A program made the translations under genes and the position numbers. DNA of 63,984 nucleotides from assembly GCA_030373145.1 (NCBI GenBank), contig JAUCZK010000016.1:1-63984 (forward strand), read 5' to 3'. The notes below the pieces were generated by a model that was not told the origin of the DNA, made no database searches, and worked only from the letters and a program-made list of their open reading frames with translations. The first letter of the stretch is position 1. Every line of letters starts with the position of its first letter. Shown here in pieces: positions 46,751-55,934 of the stretch. This stretch comes from Cyanobium sp. CZS48M (GTDB lineage Bacteria > Cyanobacteriota > Cyanobacteriia > PCC-6307 > Cyanobiaceae).

Positions 46751-47635
46751 ATGGAACTGATCGGTGTGGATCTGGGTGGCACCGCCATCAAGCTGGGACG
46801 CTTCGATGGCAGCGGTGCCTGCCTGGCCGAACTGGAGTGCCCCACGCCCCGGCCGGCGCTGCCCGGTGCGGTGAGCACGGCGCTGGTGGAGGCGATCATG
46901 GCGGTGGATCCCGAAGGCAGGGCCGACCGGGTGGGGATCGGTCTGCCCGGACCGATGGACCGCAGCGGCCGGGTGGCACGGGTGTCGATCAACCTGCCCG
47001 GCTGGCACGACGTGCCCCTGGCCGCCTGGCTGGAGCCCCAGCTGGGGCGGCGGGTGATCCTGGCCAACGACGCCAACTGCGCTCTGCTGGGGGAGGCCTG
47101 GCTGGGGGCCGCCCGCGGCCGCTCCGACGTGCTGTTGCTCACCCTGGGCACGGGTGTGGGCGGCGCAGCCCTGCTGGGGGGCCAGCTGTTCACCGGCCGC
47201 GACGGGGCGGCGATGGAGCCCGGTCTGATCTGCGTGGACCCCGAGGGTCCGCCCTGCCACAGCGGCAACCGGGGCTCGCTCGAGCAGTTCTGCAGCATCA
47301 CGGGACTGGGGCGCCTCAGCCCGCTGGATCCCGTGGAGCTCTGCCGCCGCGCTGACGGCGGCGATGGCGAAGCCCTGGCGGTGTGGGAGCGCTACGGCCG
47401 CTGGCTGGGAATCGGCCTGAGTTCGCTGCTCTATGTGCTCACACCGGAGCTGGTGCTGCTCGGCGGTGGTCTCAGCGCCGCCAGCGACCACGTGCTGCCG
47501 GCGGTGTGGCGCGAGGTGGAGGAGCGGGTGCTGCCGGTGAGCCGCCAGGGCCTGGAGATCCGCCGCTGCGCCCTCGGCAACGGCGCCGGACGGCTGGGGG
47601 CGGTGCGGTTGGCCCTGGAGGCCTTCCCAACCTGA
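46751..47635 (+). CDS. ROK-family sugar kinase (glucokinase type)
   Basis: A 294-residue kinase. ATG 46751 ([16 protein letters not shown]) gives the phosphate-binding motif at the very start. It also has [27 protein letters not shown] with the catalytic Asp, [14 protein letters not shown] and the adenosine motif [11 protein letters not shown]. The ROK zinc-binding cluster is only partly visible ([27 protein letters not shown], quoted here in outline with Cys at three positions). It probably phosphorylates glucose or a related sugar. A second, unrelated glucokinase is encoded at 54884-55909. It is followed by proA. Confidence 0.88.
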   Translation: MELIGVDLGGTAIKLGRFDGSGACLAELECPTPRPALPGAVSTALVEAIMAVDPEGRADRVGIGLPGPMDRSGRVARVSINLPGWHDVPLAAWLEPQLGRRVILANDANCALLGEAWLGAARGRSDVLLLTLGTGVGGAALLGGQLFTGRDGAAMEPGLICVDPEGPPCHSGNRGSLEQFCSITGLGRLSPLDPVELCRRADGGDGEALAVWERYGRWLGIGLSSLLYVLTPELVLLGGGLSAASDHVLPAVWREVEERVLPVSRQGLEIRRCALGNGAGRLGAVRLALEAFPT

Positions 47636-47667
47636 GGCGCCGCCGCTGCGGCTGGAATGATGGATCG

Positions 47668-49005
47668 ATGGCTTCCACCTCCTCCGGCCCATCCGCGCCA
47701 TCCGCTGTCCCCGACCCCAGCCCCGAGCTGCTCAGCCGCGCCGGAGCCGTGCGTCGGGCCGCCATGGCCCTGGGGCAATGCAGCGATGGCCAGCGGCGCC
47801 AGGCCCTGCTGGCGATGGCCCAGGGCCTGGAGCAGTCGGCAGACGCCATCGTGGCCGCCAACAGGGCCGATCTGGAGGCGGCGGCGGCGGATCAGCTGGC
47901 GCCGGCCCTGGTGGCCCGCCTGCTGCTCGATGACAGCAAGCTCACCGGCGCGATCGAGGGGGTGCGGCAGCTGGCGGAGCTGGCCGATCCGATCGGCCGC
48001 CGCCAGCTGCACACCGAACTGGATGCCGGCCTGGTGCTGGAGCGGGTCACCGTGCCCCTGGGGGTGGTGGGGGTGATCTTCGAGGCCCGCCCCGACGCCC
48101 TGATCCAGATCGCCGCGCTGGCGATTCGCTCCGGCAACGGCGCCCTGCTCAAGGGGGGCCACGAGGCCAGTGGCAGCTGCGCGGCGATCTTCGCGGCCCT
48201 GCAGCAGGGCCTGGCTGCGAGCGCGGTGGATCCGGCCGCCCTCGCCCTGCTCACCAGCCGTCAGGAGAGCCTGGGGATGCTGCGGCTCGATGGACTGGTG
48301 GATCTGATCATTCCCCGCGGCTCCAACGAGCTGGTGCGCTTCATCCAGGACCACACCCGCATCCCCGTGCTCGGCCACGCCGATGGGGTCTGCCACCTGC
48401 TGGTGGACCGCTCGGTCGACCAGCAGCAGGCCCTGCGCATCGCCATCGACAGCAAGACCCAGTACCCGGCCGCCTGCAATGCGATCGAGACCCTGCTGGT
48501 GCACCAGGACGTGGCCGCGTCATTCCTGCCGGCGGCCATCAGCGCCTTCAGGGCCGCTGGAGTGGAACTGCGGGGCTGCCCCCGCGCCTGTGCCCTCGGG
48601 GTGGCGATTGCCGCCAGCGACGACGACTGGGGCAGGGAGTTCTCCGATCGGATCCTGGCGGTGAAGGTGGTGGAGCACCTGGAGGAGGCGCTGGAGCACA
48701 TCGCCCGCCACGGCTCCCGTCACACCGACGCCATCTGCACCACCGACGCCCAGGCAGCCGAACGCTTTCTCTCAGCGGTGGACAGCGCCGGGGTCTATCT
48801 CAACTGCTCCACCCGCTTCGCCGACGGCTTCCGCTACGGCTTCGGCGCCGAAGTGGGCATCAGCACCCAGACCCTGCCGCCGCGGGGACCTGTGGGGCTG
48901 GAGGGCCTGGTCACCTACCGCTACCGCCTGCGGGGCGAGGGTCACATCGCCGCCGACTACGCCAGCGGCCTGCGCCACTTCAGCCACCGTTCCCTGCCGC
49001 TCTGA
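47668..49005 (+). CDS. proA: gamma-glutamyl phosphate reductase
   Basis: A 445-residue NADPH-dependent enzyme of proline synthesis that reduces gamma-glutamyl phosphate to the semialdehyde. ATG 47668 ([11 protein letters not shown]) is chosen as it gives normal length. It shows [32 protein letters not shown] and the catalytic Cys in [15 protein letters not shown], with [17 protein letters not shown] at the end. folB follows after six bases. Confidence 0.97.
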   Translation: MASTSSGPSAPSAVPDPSPELLSRAGAVRRAAMALGQCSDGQRRQALLAMAQGLEQSADAIVAANRADLEAAAADQLAPALVARLLLDDSKLTGAIEGVRQLAELADPIGRRQLHTELDAGLVLERVTVPLGVVGVIFEARPDALIQIAALAIRSGNGALLKGGHEASGSCAAIFAALQQGLAASAVDPAALALLTSRQESLGMLRLDGLVDLIIPRGSNELVRFIQDHTRIPVLGHADGVCHLLVDRSVDQQQALRIAIDSKTQYPAACNAIETLLVHQDVAASFLPAAISAFRAAGVELRGCPRACALGVAIAASDDDWGREFSDRILAVKVVEHLEEALEHIARHGSRHTDAICTTDAQAAERFLSAVDSAGVYLNCSTRFADGFRYGFGAEVGISTQTLPPRGPVGLEGLVTYRYRLRGEGHIAADYASGLRHFSHRSLPL

Positions 49006-49011
49006 GCCCCC

Positions 49012-49422
49012 ATGGCTGATCGAACCAGCTCTGAGGCCGCCGCCCTGCCGGGCCGTGAGGCGATCCACCTGCAGGGGCTGCGGCTCTGGGCCCACGTGGG
49101 CGTGCTGGAGCGGGAGCGGGAGCTGGGCCAGTGGTTTGAGCTCTCGCTCAGCCTCTGGCACGATCTGGGCCCCGCCGGCCGCAGCGATCAGCTCACACTC
49201 AGCCTCGATTACAGCCTGGCGATCCAGGCCCTGCAGCAGCAGGCCCGCACGGTCCGCTGCCTCACCCTGGAGCACTACGCCGAGCGGATGATGGAGTGCG
49301 TCGAGCAGCTTTACGGCCCCATCACCCAACGCCTGATCCTGAGCAAATGCGCGGCCCCGGTGCCCGGCTTCAGCGGTCTGGTGCAGGTGGAGCGCTGGCG
49401 TCATGGGCCCACCTCCAACTGA
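49012..49422 (+). CDS. folB: dihydroneopterin aldolase
   Basis: A 136-residue enzyme of folate synthesis converting dihydroneopterin to 6-hydroxymethyl-dihydropterin. It shows IHLQGLRLWAHVGVLERERE with the family's conserved Gly-Val, SLDYSLAIQAL, the catalytic region LTLEHYAERMMECV and the C-terminal KCAAPVPGFSGLVQVE. The usual Lys of this last segment is present. It is packed between proA and a hydrolase gene. Confidence 0.93.
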   Translation: MADRTSSEAAALPGREAIHLQGLRLWAHVGVLERERELGQWFELSLSLWHDLGPAGRSDQLTLSLDYSLAIQALQQQARTVRCLTLEHYAERMMECVEQLYGPITQRLILSKCAAPVPGFSGLVQVERWRHGPTSN

Positions 49423-49426
49423 AGCG

Positions 49427-50020
49427 ATGGCGCCCCCCCCCCTGGTGCTGGTGCATGGGCTCTGGGATTCGCCCCGCCTGTTCTGGCGCCTGGAACAGCT
49501 CCTGGCGGGAGCGCGCGATCCTTTGCTGGTTCCCCACCTGAGCCACCGCCTTGGCGCCACGCCCCTGCTGGAGCTGGCCGAGCGGCTGGGGAAGGCCATC
49601 GAGGCACGCTTCGGAGCCGAGGAACCGATCGATCTGCTCGGGTTCTCGATGGGCGGGGTGATCGGCCGCTGCTGGCTGCAACTGCTGGGGGGAGAGGAGC
49701 GCACCCGCCGTTTCATCAGCGTGGCCAGCCCTCAGCAGGGCACGATCACGGCCCAGCCCTGGCCGGCATTTCTGCTGGGGGGCATCGCCGACATGAAACC
49801 AGGCAGTCCGCTGCTGCGCCGGCTCAACGAGGAACCCCATGCCCTTGCGGGGGTGGACTGCCTGAGCTTCTACACCCCCACCGATCAGGTGGTGGTGCCG
49901 GGATGGAAGGCGGTGCTTCCCTTCGGCCCGGCCAGGCCCCTGCCCGTAAGGCTGCACCAAAACGTGCTCAGCGCGCCGGCGTCGCTGGAGGTGCTGCGTC
50001 GGGAGTTGCTGCGCCCTTAA
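49427..50020 (+). CDS. alpha/beta hydrolase, lipase/esterase type
   Basis: A 197-residue hydrolase from ATG 49427, four bases after the folB stop; ATG 49403 is an alternative overlapping folB. It has LVLVHGLWDSPRLFWRLEQL with the oxyanion HG, nucleophile elbow LLGFSMGGVIGR, an acid region FYTPTDQVVVP and a late His in VRLHQNVLS. It resembles lipase-like triacylglycerol or ester hydrolases; the substrate is unknown. There is no signal peptide. Confidence 0.85.
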   Translation: MAPPPLVLVHGLWDSPRLFWRLEQLLAGARDPLLVPHLSHRLGATPLLELAERLGKAIEARFGAEEPIDLLGFSMGGVIGRCWLQLLGGEERTRRFISVASPQQGTITAQPWPAFLLGGIADMKPGSPLLRRLNEEPHALAGVDCLSFYTPTDQVVVPGWKAVLPFGPARPLPVRLHQNVLSAPASLEVLRRELLRP

Positions 50021-50050
50021 CAACCTCCAGCGGCTCGCATCAGCCCACCA

Positions 50051-52180
50051 TCAGGCCGCCACCAGGCCCGAATGGCGGATCAGGGCCTCAGGCGAGGGTG
50101 CCCGGCCGCGGAAGGCCTCGAACACCTCGGCGGGGCTGCGGCTGCCGCCGAGGCTGAGCACCGTGTCGCGGAAGCGGCGGCCCGTGCTCTGCACGGCCGT
50201 CTCATCCTCGAGGCCCACCTCCTCGAAGGCGCTGAAGGCATCGGCGCTGAGCACCTCGGCCCACTTGTAGGAGTAATAGCCAGCGGAGTAGCCCCCCGCG
50301 AAGATGTGGCTGAAGGCGCAGAGGAAGGCATCCTCCGGAATCGGGGGCAGCACCGTGGTGGTGGTGGCGATCTGGCGGCGCAGATCCTCGGGGCTCAGGC
50401 CCGAGCCCGGCGTCCAGACGCTGTGCAGGCGCAGATCCACCAGGGCGAAATGCACCTGGCGCAGGGTGGCGCTGCCGCCCATGAAGGTGCGCGCCGCCAG
50501 CAGCTTGGCGAACTCCGCCTCGGGCAACGGTTCAGCGGTCTGCCAGTGGCGGGCCATGCCCAGCAGCGTGGAGCGGTCGTAGCACCAGTTCTCCATGAAC
50601 TGACTGGGCAACTCCACCGCATCCCACTCCACGTGGTTGATGCCCGCCGCCTGGGGCCGCTCCACGGTGGTGAGCATGTGCTGGAGCCCATGGCCGAACT
50701 CGTGGAAGAGGGTCTCCACCTCCTCGAAGGTCATCAGGCTGGGGGTCTCACCCACCGGCGGGCTCTGGTTGCAGATCAGATAGGCCACCGGCAGCACCGG
50801 GCGGCCGGCGGCATCGCGGCCGCGATCCAGGCAGGTGTCCATCCAGGCGCCACCGCGCTTGCTGCCGGGGCGGCTGTAGGGATCGAGGAAGAAGCTGGCG
50901 ATGGCCTGGTCGCTGCCGGCATCGAAGACCCGGAAGAAGCGCACATCGGCGTGCCACACCGGTGCCTCACCATCGGCGGCCTCGATGCGGATGCCGAATA
51001 GACGGCCGCAGAGGGCAAACAGCCCATCCAGCACCCGCGGCAGCGGGAACCAGGGGCGCAGGGCCTCGCTGTGCAGATCGAAGCTCTCACGGCGCAGCAC
51101 CTCAGCCCAGAAGCTCACGTCCCAGGGCCTGAGATCAGCGGCCTCAGGGGCGCCCTGACGCCCGGCGCAGGCAGCCAGGGCCTGCAGCTCCCGCTGCGCC
51201 GCCGGGAAGGAGGCCGCGCGCAGGTCTTCGAGCAGGCCCTCGACGGCATCCACGGAGTGGGCCATCTTCGAGGCCAGGCTCACCTCAGCCCAGCTGGCGT
51301 AGCCCAGCCGCAGGGCCTGCTCGCCCTTGAGGGTGAGGATGCGCTCGATCAGGGGACGGTTGTCGAGGTCACCGGAGGAGGCGCGGCTCACCTGGGCCTT
51401 GTAGAGCTGCTCGCGCAGATCGCGGCGGTGGCTGTATTTGAGGAAGGGCATGGCCCGGGGCATGTCCAGCCCCAGCAGCCAGGGCCCGGTCTCGGCGCTG
51501 GCCTCATGGCCCTCGGCGCCGCTCAGACCGGCCTCCCGGGCCGCCTGGGCCAGCAGTTGACGCAAACTTTCGGGCAGGCCCTCCACCTGCTCGGGCGTGT
51601 GCAACGCCAGGGTCCAGCCGTTGGTGGCATCGAGCACGTGGTTGCCGAAACGGGTGGCCAGCTCGGCGAGTTCTTCGCTGGCGGCGTTGAAGGCCGCCTG
51701 GGCCTCCCCCTCCAGCGCCACGCCCCGCAGCTGCATCTCCAGCAGCTCGGCCGTGAGGATGCGCTCCTGGGTGGCGTCGAGGGGCAGGCTGCCGGTCTGG
51801 TGCTGCTGCTGCAGCCGCTCCAGGGCCCGGTACAGCGTGCGGCTCTGGCCGGCGCGGTTGCCGAAGGCCACCACGGCCCCCTGCTGGCTCTGGTGTGCCT
51901 CGCGCAGCTCGGCGCTGTTGCAGACGCCATTGAGGTGGGACACCACCCCCCAACTCCAGCGCAGGCGCTCCCCCAGCCGTTGCAGGGGATCCATCACCTG
52001 ATCCCAGCCCAGGAGTTCGCCGGCGGCCTGCTCCAGGCTCTGCTCCAGTTCACTGAGGTTGGCGTTGAGCTCCTCCAGCAGGGCAGGGATCTGCTGGCGC
52101 ACCTGCTCCGGAGTGATGGCGGCGAAGTCGGGCAGGCCCTCGCCGCGAAGCAGAGGGGGCGCTAGCAGGGAGGCGCTCAT
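50051..52180 (-). CDS. prlC: M3-family zinc metallopeptidase (oligopeptidase A type)
   Basis: A 709-residue cytosolic peptidase that degrades short peptides, including cleaved signal peptides. ATG 52180 (MSASLLAPPLL) is preferred to an ATG nine codons upstream. The zinc site is HEFGH in VETLFHEFGHGLQHML near residue 490. The C-terminal AYGY-type region is represented by FAGGYSAGYYSYKWAEVL. Length and layout are those of oligopeptidase A. It lies 55 bases downstream of ndhD on the same strand. Confidence 0.93.
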   Translation of the reverse strand: MSASLLAPPLLRGEGLPDFAAITPEQVRQQIPALLEELNANLSELEQSLEQAAGELLGWDQVMDPLQRLGERLRWSWGVVSHLNGVCNSAELREAHQSQQGAVVAFGNRAGQSRTLYRALERLQQQHQTGSLPLDATQERILTAELLEMQLRGVALEGEAQAAFNAASEELAELATRFGNHVLDATNGWTLALHTPEQVEGLPESLRQLLAQAAREAGLSGAEGHEASAETGPWLLGLDMPRAMPFLKYSHRRDLREQLYKAQVSRASSGDLDNRPLIERILTLKGEQALRLGYASWAEVSLASKMAHSVDAVEGLLEDLRAASFPAAQRELQALAACAGRQGAPEAADLRPWDVSFWAEVLRRESFDLHSEALRPWFPLPRVLDGLFALCGRLFGIRIEAADGEAPVWHADVRFFRVFDAGSDQAIASFFLDPYSRPGSKRGGAWMDTCLDRGRDAAGRPVLPVAYLICNQSPPVGETPSLMTFEEVETLFHEFGHGLQHMLTTVERPQAAGINHVEWDAVELPSQFMENWCYDRSTLLGMARHWQTAEPLPEAEFAKLLAARTFMGGSATLRQVHFALVDLRLHSVWTPGSGLSPEDLRRQIATTTTVLPPIPEDAFLCAFSHIFAGGYSAGYYSYKWAEVLSADAFSAFEEVGLEDETAVQSTGRRFRDTVLSLGGSRSPAEVFEAFRGRAPSPEALIRHSGLVAA

Positions 52181-52235
52181 GGGGGTGAACCGCGACGGTG
52201 GCCCCATTCCAGCCGATCAGCGCGGCCGTGGAGGT

Positions 52236-53810
52236 TCAGCCGAGAGGGGAAAGCCGCCCGATCGCCATCACGCTGGGGTTGCTCAGCCCTTCGGCCAGGG
52301 CGGTGGTGGTGGCACCGTAGAAGTCGATGGCCAGGCGGGGCCAGAAGCCGATGGCCAGGGTGGGCACCAGCAGGCAGAGGCCGATCACCAGCTCCCGGGG
52401 CCTCATATCGCCCACCACCGCCAGGGCCGGAATCCTGGGGCCGAAGAACACCCGTCGGCAGAGCGAGAGCAGATACACCGGCGTCAGCACCAGGCCGATG
52501 GCCGCCAGAACAATGGTGACCACCCGGAAGGGCACGGTGAAACCGTCGTTGGCGGTGATCCCCAGAAACACCGTGATCTCGCTGACGAAGCCGCTCATCC
52601 CGGGCAGGGCCAGGGAGGCAAGCGAACTGGCCAGGAAGAAGGCGAAGGTGATCGGCAGCACTTTGGCCAGGCCGCCCATGTTGGGAATCGAGAGGGTCTT
52701 GGTGCGTTCGTAGAAGACGCCCGTCAGGAAGAACATCGAGGCGGCGATCAGTCCATGGCTGATCATCTGCAGCATCGCCCCGCTCATGCCCAGGCTGTCG
52801 ATGGCACCGATGCCCAGCAGAACAAAACCCATGTGACTGACCGAACTGCAGGCGATCCGTCGTTTGACGTTGTCCTGGGCGAAGGCATTGAGGGCTCCGT
52901 AGATGATATTGACAATGCCCAGCACCACCAGGGCCGGAGCCAGTTGCACATGGGCGTCAGGGAGCATCTGAACGTTGAAGCGCAGCAGGGCGTAGCCGCC
53001 CATCTTCAGCAACACCCCCGCCAGCAACATCGACACTGGCGCATTGGCCTCACCGTGGGCATCGGGCAACCAGGTGTGCAGGGGGAACATTGGCAACTTC
53101 ACCCCGAAGCCCACCAGGAAGCCCAGATAACAGAGCAGTCCGAAACTGCCGCCATAGGAGCGCCCGCTCAGCTCCTGCAGGTTGAGGGTGAAGCCATCGC
53201 CGCCCAGGGCCAGAGCCAGGCCGCTGATCAGGATCAGCAGCGAGGCAGTGGCGGTATAGAGAATGAATTTGGTGGCGGCGTACTGGCGTTGGGTTCCGCC
53301 CCAGATCGCAATCAGCAGGTACACCGGCACCAGCTCCAGTTCCCAGGCCAGGAAGAAGAGCAGAAAATCCTGGGAGAGAAACACCAGCGATTGAGCCGAA
53401 GCCTGCAGCAACAGCAGGCCGAAATAGAGCTGGGTCTTGCGGTTGATGTTCCAGCTGGCCGCCACCGCCAGCAGGGTGACCAGTCCGCTGAGCACCACCA
53501 GGGGGGCCGAGAGGCCATCCGCCCCCAGCGACCACTCCAGGCCCAGCAGCGGCACCCACGGCACCCGCTCCACCAGCTGCAGGCTGCTCAGCCCACCATC
53601 GAAGCGCTGGCTGAAGACCCACATCATCAGCAGCAGGTCGGCCAGCAGTACCACCAAGGCAATGGTGCGGGGTGCCCGGGGGTCGGTGCCATCGCCGGGC
53701 AGCAGCGGCATCAGCAGTGCGCCTGCCGCCGGCAACAGGGCGATCAGGCTGAGCCAGGGGAAGGACGCGGGCAGGCTGGACGCAACCGTGAGGGGCAGAG
53801 TGGCGTCCAT
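52236..53810 (-). CDS. ndhD: NAD(P)H dehydrogenase subunit 4 (NDH-1, NdhD)
   Basis: A 524-residue antiporter-like membrane subunit of the cyanobacterial NDH-1 complex, which takes part in cyclic electron flow and respiration. Around 14 hydrophobic helices are visible. Conserved polar sites include [16 protein letters not shown], the broken-helix region [21 protein letters not shown] and the Lys in [15 protein letters not shown] cannot separate the ndhD1 type (respiratory/cyclic) from ndhD2 by eye. The gene sits between thrB and the M3 peptidase. Confidence 0.95.
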   Translation of the reverse strand: MDATLPLTVASSLPASFPWLSLIALLPAAGALLMPLLPGDGTDPRAPRTIALVVLLADLLLMMWVFSQRFDGGLSSLQLVERVPWVPLLGLEWSLGADGLSAPLVVLSGLVTLLAVAASWNINRKTQLYFGLLLLQASAQSLVFLSQDFLLFFLAWELELVPVYLLIAIWGGTQRQYAATKFILYTATASLLILISGLALALGGDGFTLNLQELSGRSYGGSFGLLCYLGFLVGFGVKLPMFPLHTWLPDAHGEANAPVSMLLAGVLLKMGGYALLRFNVQMLPDAHVQLAPALVVLGIVNIIYGALNAFAQDNVKRRIACSSVSHMGFVLLGIGAIDSLGMSGAMLQMISHGLIAASMFFLTGVFYERTKTLSIPNMGGLAKVLPITFAFFLASSLASLALPGMSGFVSEITVFLGITANDGFTVPFRVVTIVLAAIGLVLTPVYLLSLCRRVFFGPRIPALAVVGDMRPRELVIGLCLLVPTLAIGFWPRLAIDFYGATTTALAEGLSNPSVMAIGRLSPLG

Positions 53811-53901
53811 TCGAGCTTGCGGAAGGGTCGGTTGTAGCCGGACGGACCGGCCTTCGGGCCCTGAATGTATCAGTTAGGTAGTTGTACTCAGCGGCGTCCG
53901 C

Positions 53902-54855
53902 TCAGGGGCGATCGGGCAGGTTCTGCCAGCGGCTGCCGCTCAGCTGCACCCGCAGCACCTCAGCCCGGGAGGCCACCCCCTCCCGCTCCCAGGCCGACAC
54001 CATCGCCCGGCTCACGGCCAGGGCATGGTCGGCGCTGGAGAGGGCCAGCAGGCTGGGCCCGGCGCCACTGATCACACAGCCCCAGGCTCCGGCATCGAGG
54101 GCCGCCTGGCGCACCTGGCGACCTCCCTGAATCAGCCCCCAGCGGTAGGGCTCATGCAGCCGGTCGTGCATGCCATCGGCGATCAGATCGCCATTGCCGG
54201 TGCGCAGACCCTGCAGCAGCAGGGTGAGCGAGCCCAGGTTCACCACGGCATCGGAAATCGGGATCACCTTGGGCATCACCCGCCTCGCCTCGCTGGTGGA
54301 GAGCCGGATGGCCGGAATCACCACCACCGCCTTGACGCTCTCCTGCCACTCACAACGCACCACCCGCCAACGGTGGGAGGCCGCTCGGGCGGTCATGCAA
54401 AGGCCACCCAGCAGCGACGGCACGACATTGTCGGGATGGCCCTCGATGTCGATGGCCAGCTCCAGCAGTTTCTCCTTGCTCAGGGGCTCCCCCACCAGGG
54501 CGTTGGCGCCGATCAGTCCGGCCACGATCGCCGTGGCGCTGCTGCCCAGCCCCCGGGCCGGTGGCACCGCCAGGCGCACGCGGGCCTCCAGGGCCACCGG
54601 CTGCTGGCCCGCCTCCTTCCACACCCGCTGGGCGGAGCGATACACGAGGTTGTCGGGCCCGCCGCGCAGGTGGGCGCCCTCGCTGCCCTCGATCACCAGG
54701 TCGAAGCGTTCACCATCCCCCTCGATGGCGCGCAACTCAAAGTGGTTGTTCAGCTCCAGGGCCGCCCCCAGACAATCGAACCCTGGACCCAGGTTGGCGG
54801 TGGTCGCCGGCACATCCACCTGCACACCCTGCCCGATGCGGGGCCTCACCATCAC
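53902..54855 (-). CDS. thrB: homoserine kinase
   Basis: A 317-residue GHMP kinase that makes O-phosphohomoserine for threonine synthesis. Motifs in order: VDVPATTANLGPGFDCLGAA at about 12-31, the ATP-binding PPARGLGSSATAIVAGL near 100, GHPDNVVPSLLGGL near 140 and the C-terminal GCVISGAGPSLLAL. The length is normal. It lies 28 bases from glk and 91 bases from ndhD on the same strand. Confidence 0.97.
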   Translation of the reverse strand: MMVRPRIGQGVQVDVPATTANLGPGFDCLGAALELNNHFELRAIEGDGERFDLVIEGSEGAHLRGGPDNLVYRSAQRVWKEAGQQPVALEARVRLAVPPARGLGSSATAIVAGLIGANALVGEPLSKEKLLELAIDIEGHPDNVVPSLLGGLCMTARAASHRWRVVRCEWQESVKAVVVIPAIRLSTSEARRVMPKVIPISDAVVNLGSLTLLLQGLRTGNGDLIADGMHDRLHEPYRWGLIQGGRQVRQAALDAGAWGCVISGAGPSLLALSSADHALAVSRAMVSAWEREGVASRAEVLRVQLSGSRWQNLPDRP

Positions 54856-54883
54856 AACCGTTCTGCTGGCGCCAGTGTCCCAT

Positions 54884-55909
54884 TCAGCCCAGCAGCATCC
54901 GCGCCCGGCAGGCGGCGCTGAACAGACCGGCCTCCGGGTCGATCAGAGCCCTCAGGGGAATTTGCTCCAGCACCGGCGTCAGCCGGCCCTTGGCGGCGAA
55001 GGGGGCCAGAAAGGCCTGGGAACGCAGCTGGTTCAGCAGCTTGGCGGCGGTGCCGCCGCCCAGCCAGAGGCCACCGCGACAGAGGCTCTGGAGGGCCAGA
55101 TCACCCGCCACGGAGCCGTAGGCGGCCAGCCAGAGGTCGAGGGCGGCGGCGGCCAGCGGATCGCCTTCCGCGGCGGCGATGGCCACCAGGGCCGGCAGGT
55201 CGGGGCGCTCCGCATCGCCACGGCGCTCGGCCAGGGCCCAGGCCGCCGCCGCCTGCGTCAGGCCGTGACCGGAGGCGGCTTCATGGAGAAACCAGCGGAA
55301 GACATGGCCCAGGCCGGTGCCACTGACGATGCGCTCGATCGACAGCCGCTCCAGGCCGAGATCCTGCTGCAACCACTGCTTCAGCCGCCATTCCCGCTCC
55401 AGACGAGGGGCGAATTCGCCGTGGGCGGCCTCACTGGCCAGGGCGATCAGACCCCGGGGCCCCGGCACCCCGATGGCCACACCCAGGCCGGTGCCAGCCC
55501 CGAGGATCGCCAGGGGACCCGGCTGGGGCACGCCCTGCCGCACCAGCGCCTGCTGGGACTCCCCCAGATGCGGGAGCCCATAAATCAGCACGGCGAAGTC
55601 GTTCACCAGCTCCAGGCGCTGGAGCCCGCAGGCGGCCGCCAGCTCCAGCTCATCGAGATGCCAGGGCAGGTTGGTGAGCCGCACCCGTCCGTCCTGCACC
55701 GGCCCGGCAATCGCCAGACAGCCATGGCTGGGGGGCTCGGATCCGGCGTGAGCACCGGCAAGAAAACAGCGCACCAGGGCCGAGAAGTCGTCCCAGGCCG
55801 CAGAGACGAAGCGTTCACAGCGCAGCTGCACCAACTGCCCCCCCTCCAGCCGGTAGGTGGCCAGCAGGGTCTTGGTGCCACCGATGTCGCCGGCCAGCAG
55901 GGTGGTCAT
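54884..55909 (-). CDS. glk: glucokinase (Glk family)
   Basis: A 341-residue ATP-glucose phosphotransferase of the bacterial Glk family. ATG 55909 gives MTTLLAGDIGGTKTLLATY at the N-terminus; a longer frame reaches into thrS and is rejected. It also has GCLAIAGPVQDGRVRLTNLPW, the catalytic region LVNDFAVLIYGL and ILGAGTGLGVAIG. The protein is not of the ROK type seen at 46751, so this genome carries two unrelated sugar kinases close together. It lies between thrS and thrB. Confidence 0.95.
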   Translation of the reverse strand: MTTLLAGDIGGTKTLLATYRLEGGQLVQLRCERFVSAAWDDFSALVRCFLAGAHAGSEPPSHGCLAIAGPVQDGRVRLTNLPWHLDELELAAACGLQRLELVNDFAVLIYGLPHLGESQQALVRQGVPQPGPLAILGAGTGLGVAIGVPGPRGLIALASEAAHGEFAPRLEREWRLKQWLQQDLGLERLSIERIVSGTGLGHVFRWFLHEAASGHGLTQAAAAWALAERRGDAERPDLPALVAIAAAEGDPLAAAALDLWLAAYGSVAGDLALQSLCRGGLWLGGGTAAKLLNQLRSQAFLAPFAAKGRLTPVLEQIPLRALIDPEAGLFSAACRARMLLG

Positions 55910-55934
55910 GGGGAGATCAGGCGATGGACTCCCA

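Noticed and set aside
52059-53837. A 592-residue open frame opposite ndhD and the start of the M3 peptidase
   Set aside because: Gln/His/Gly-rich composition mirrors the antisense of hydrophobic ndhD codons; no protein features.
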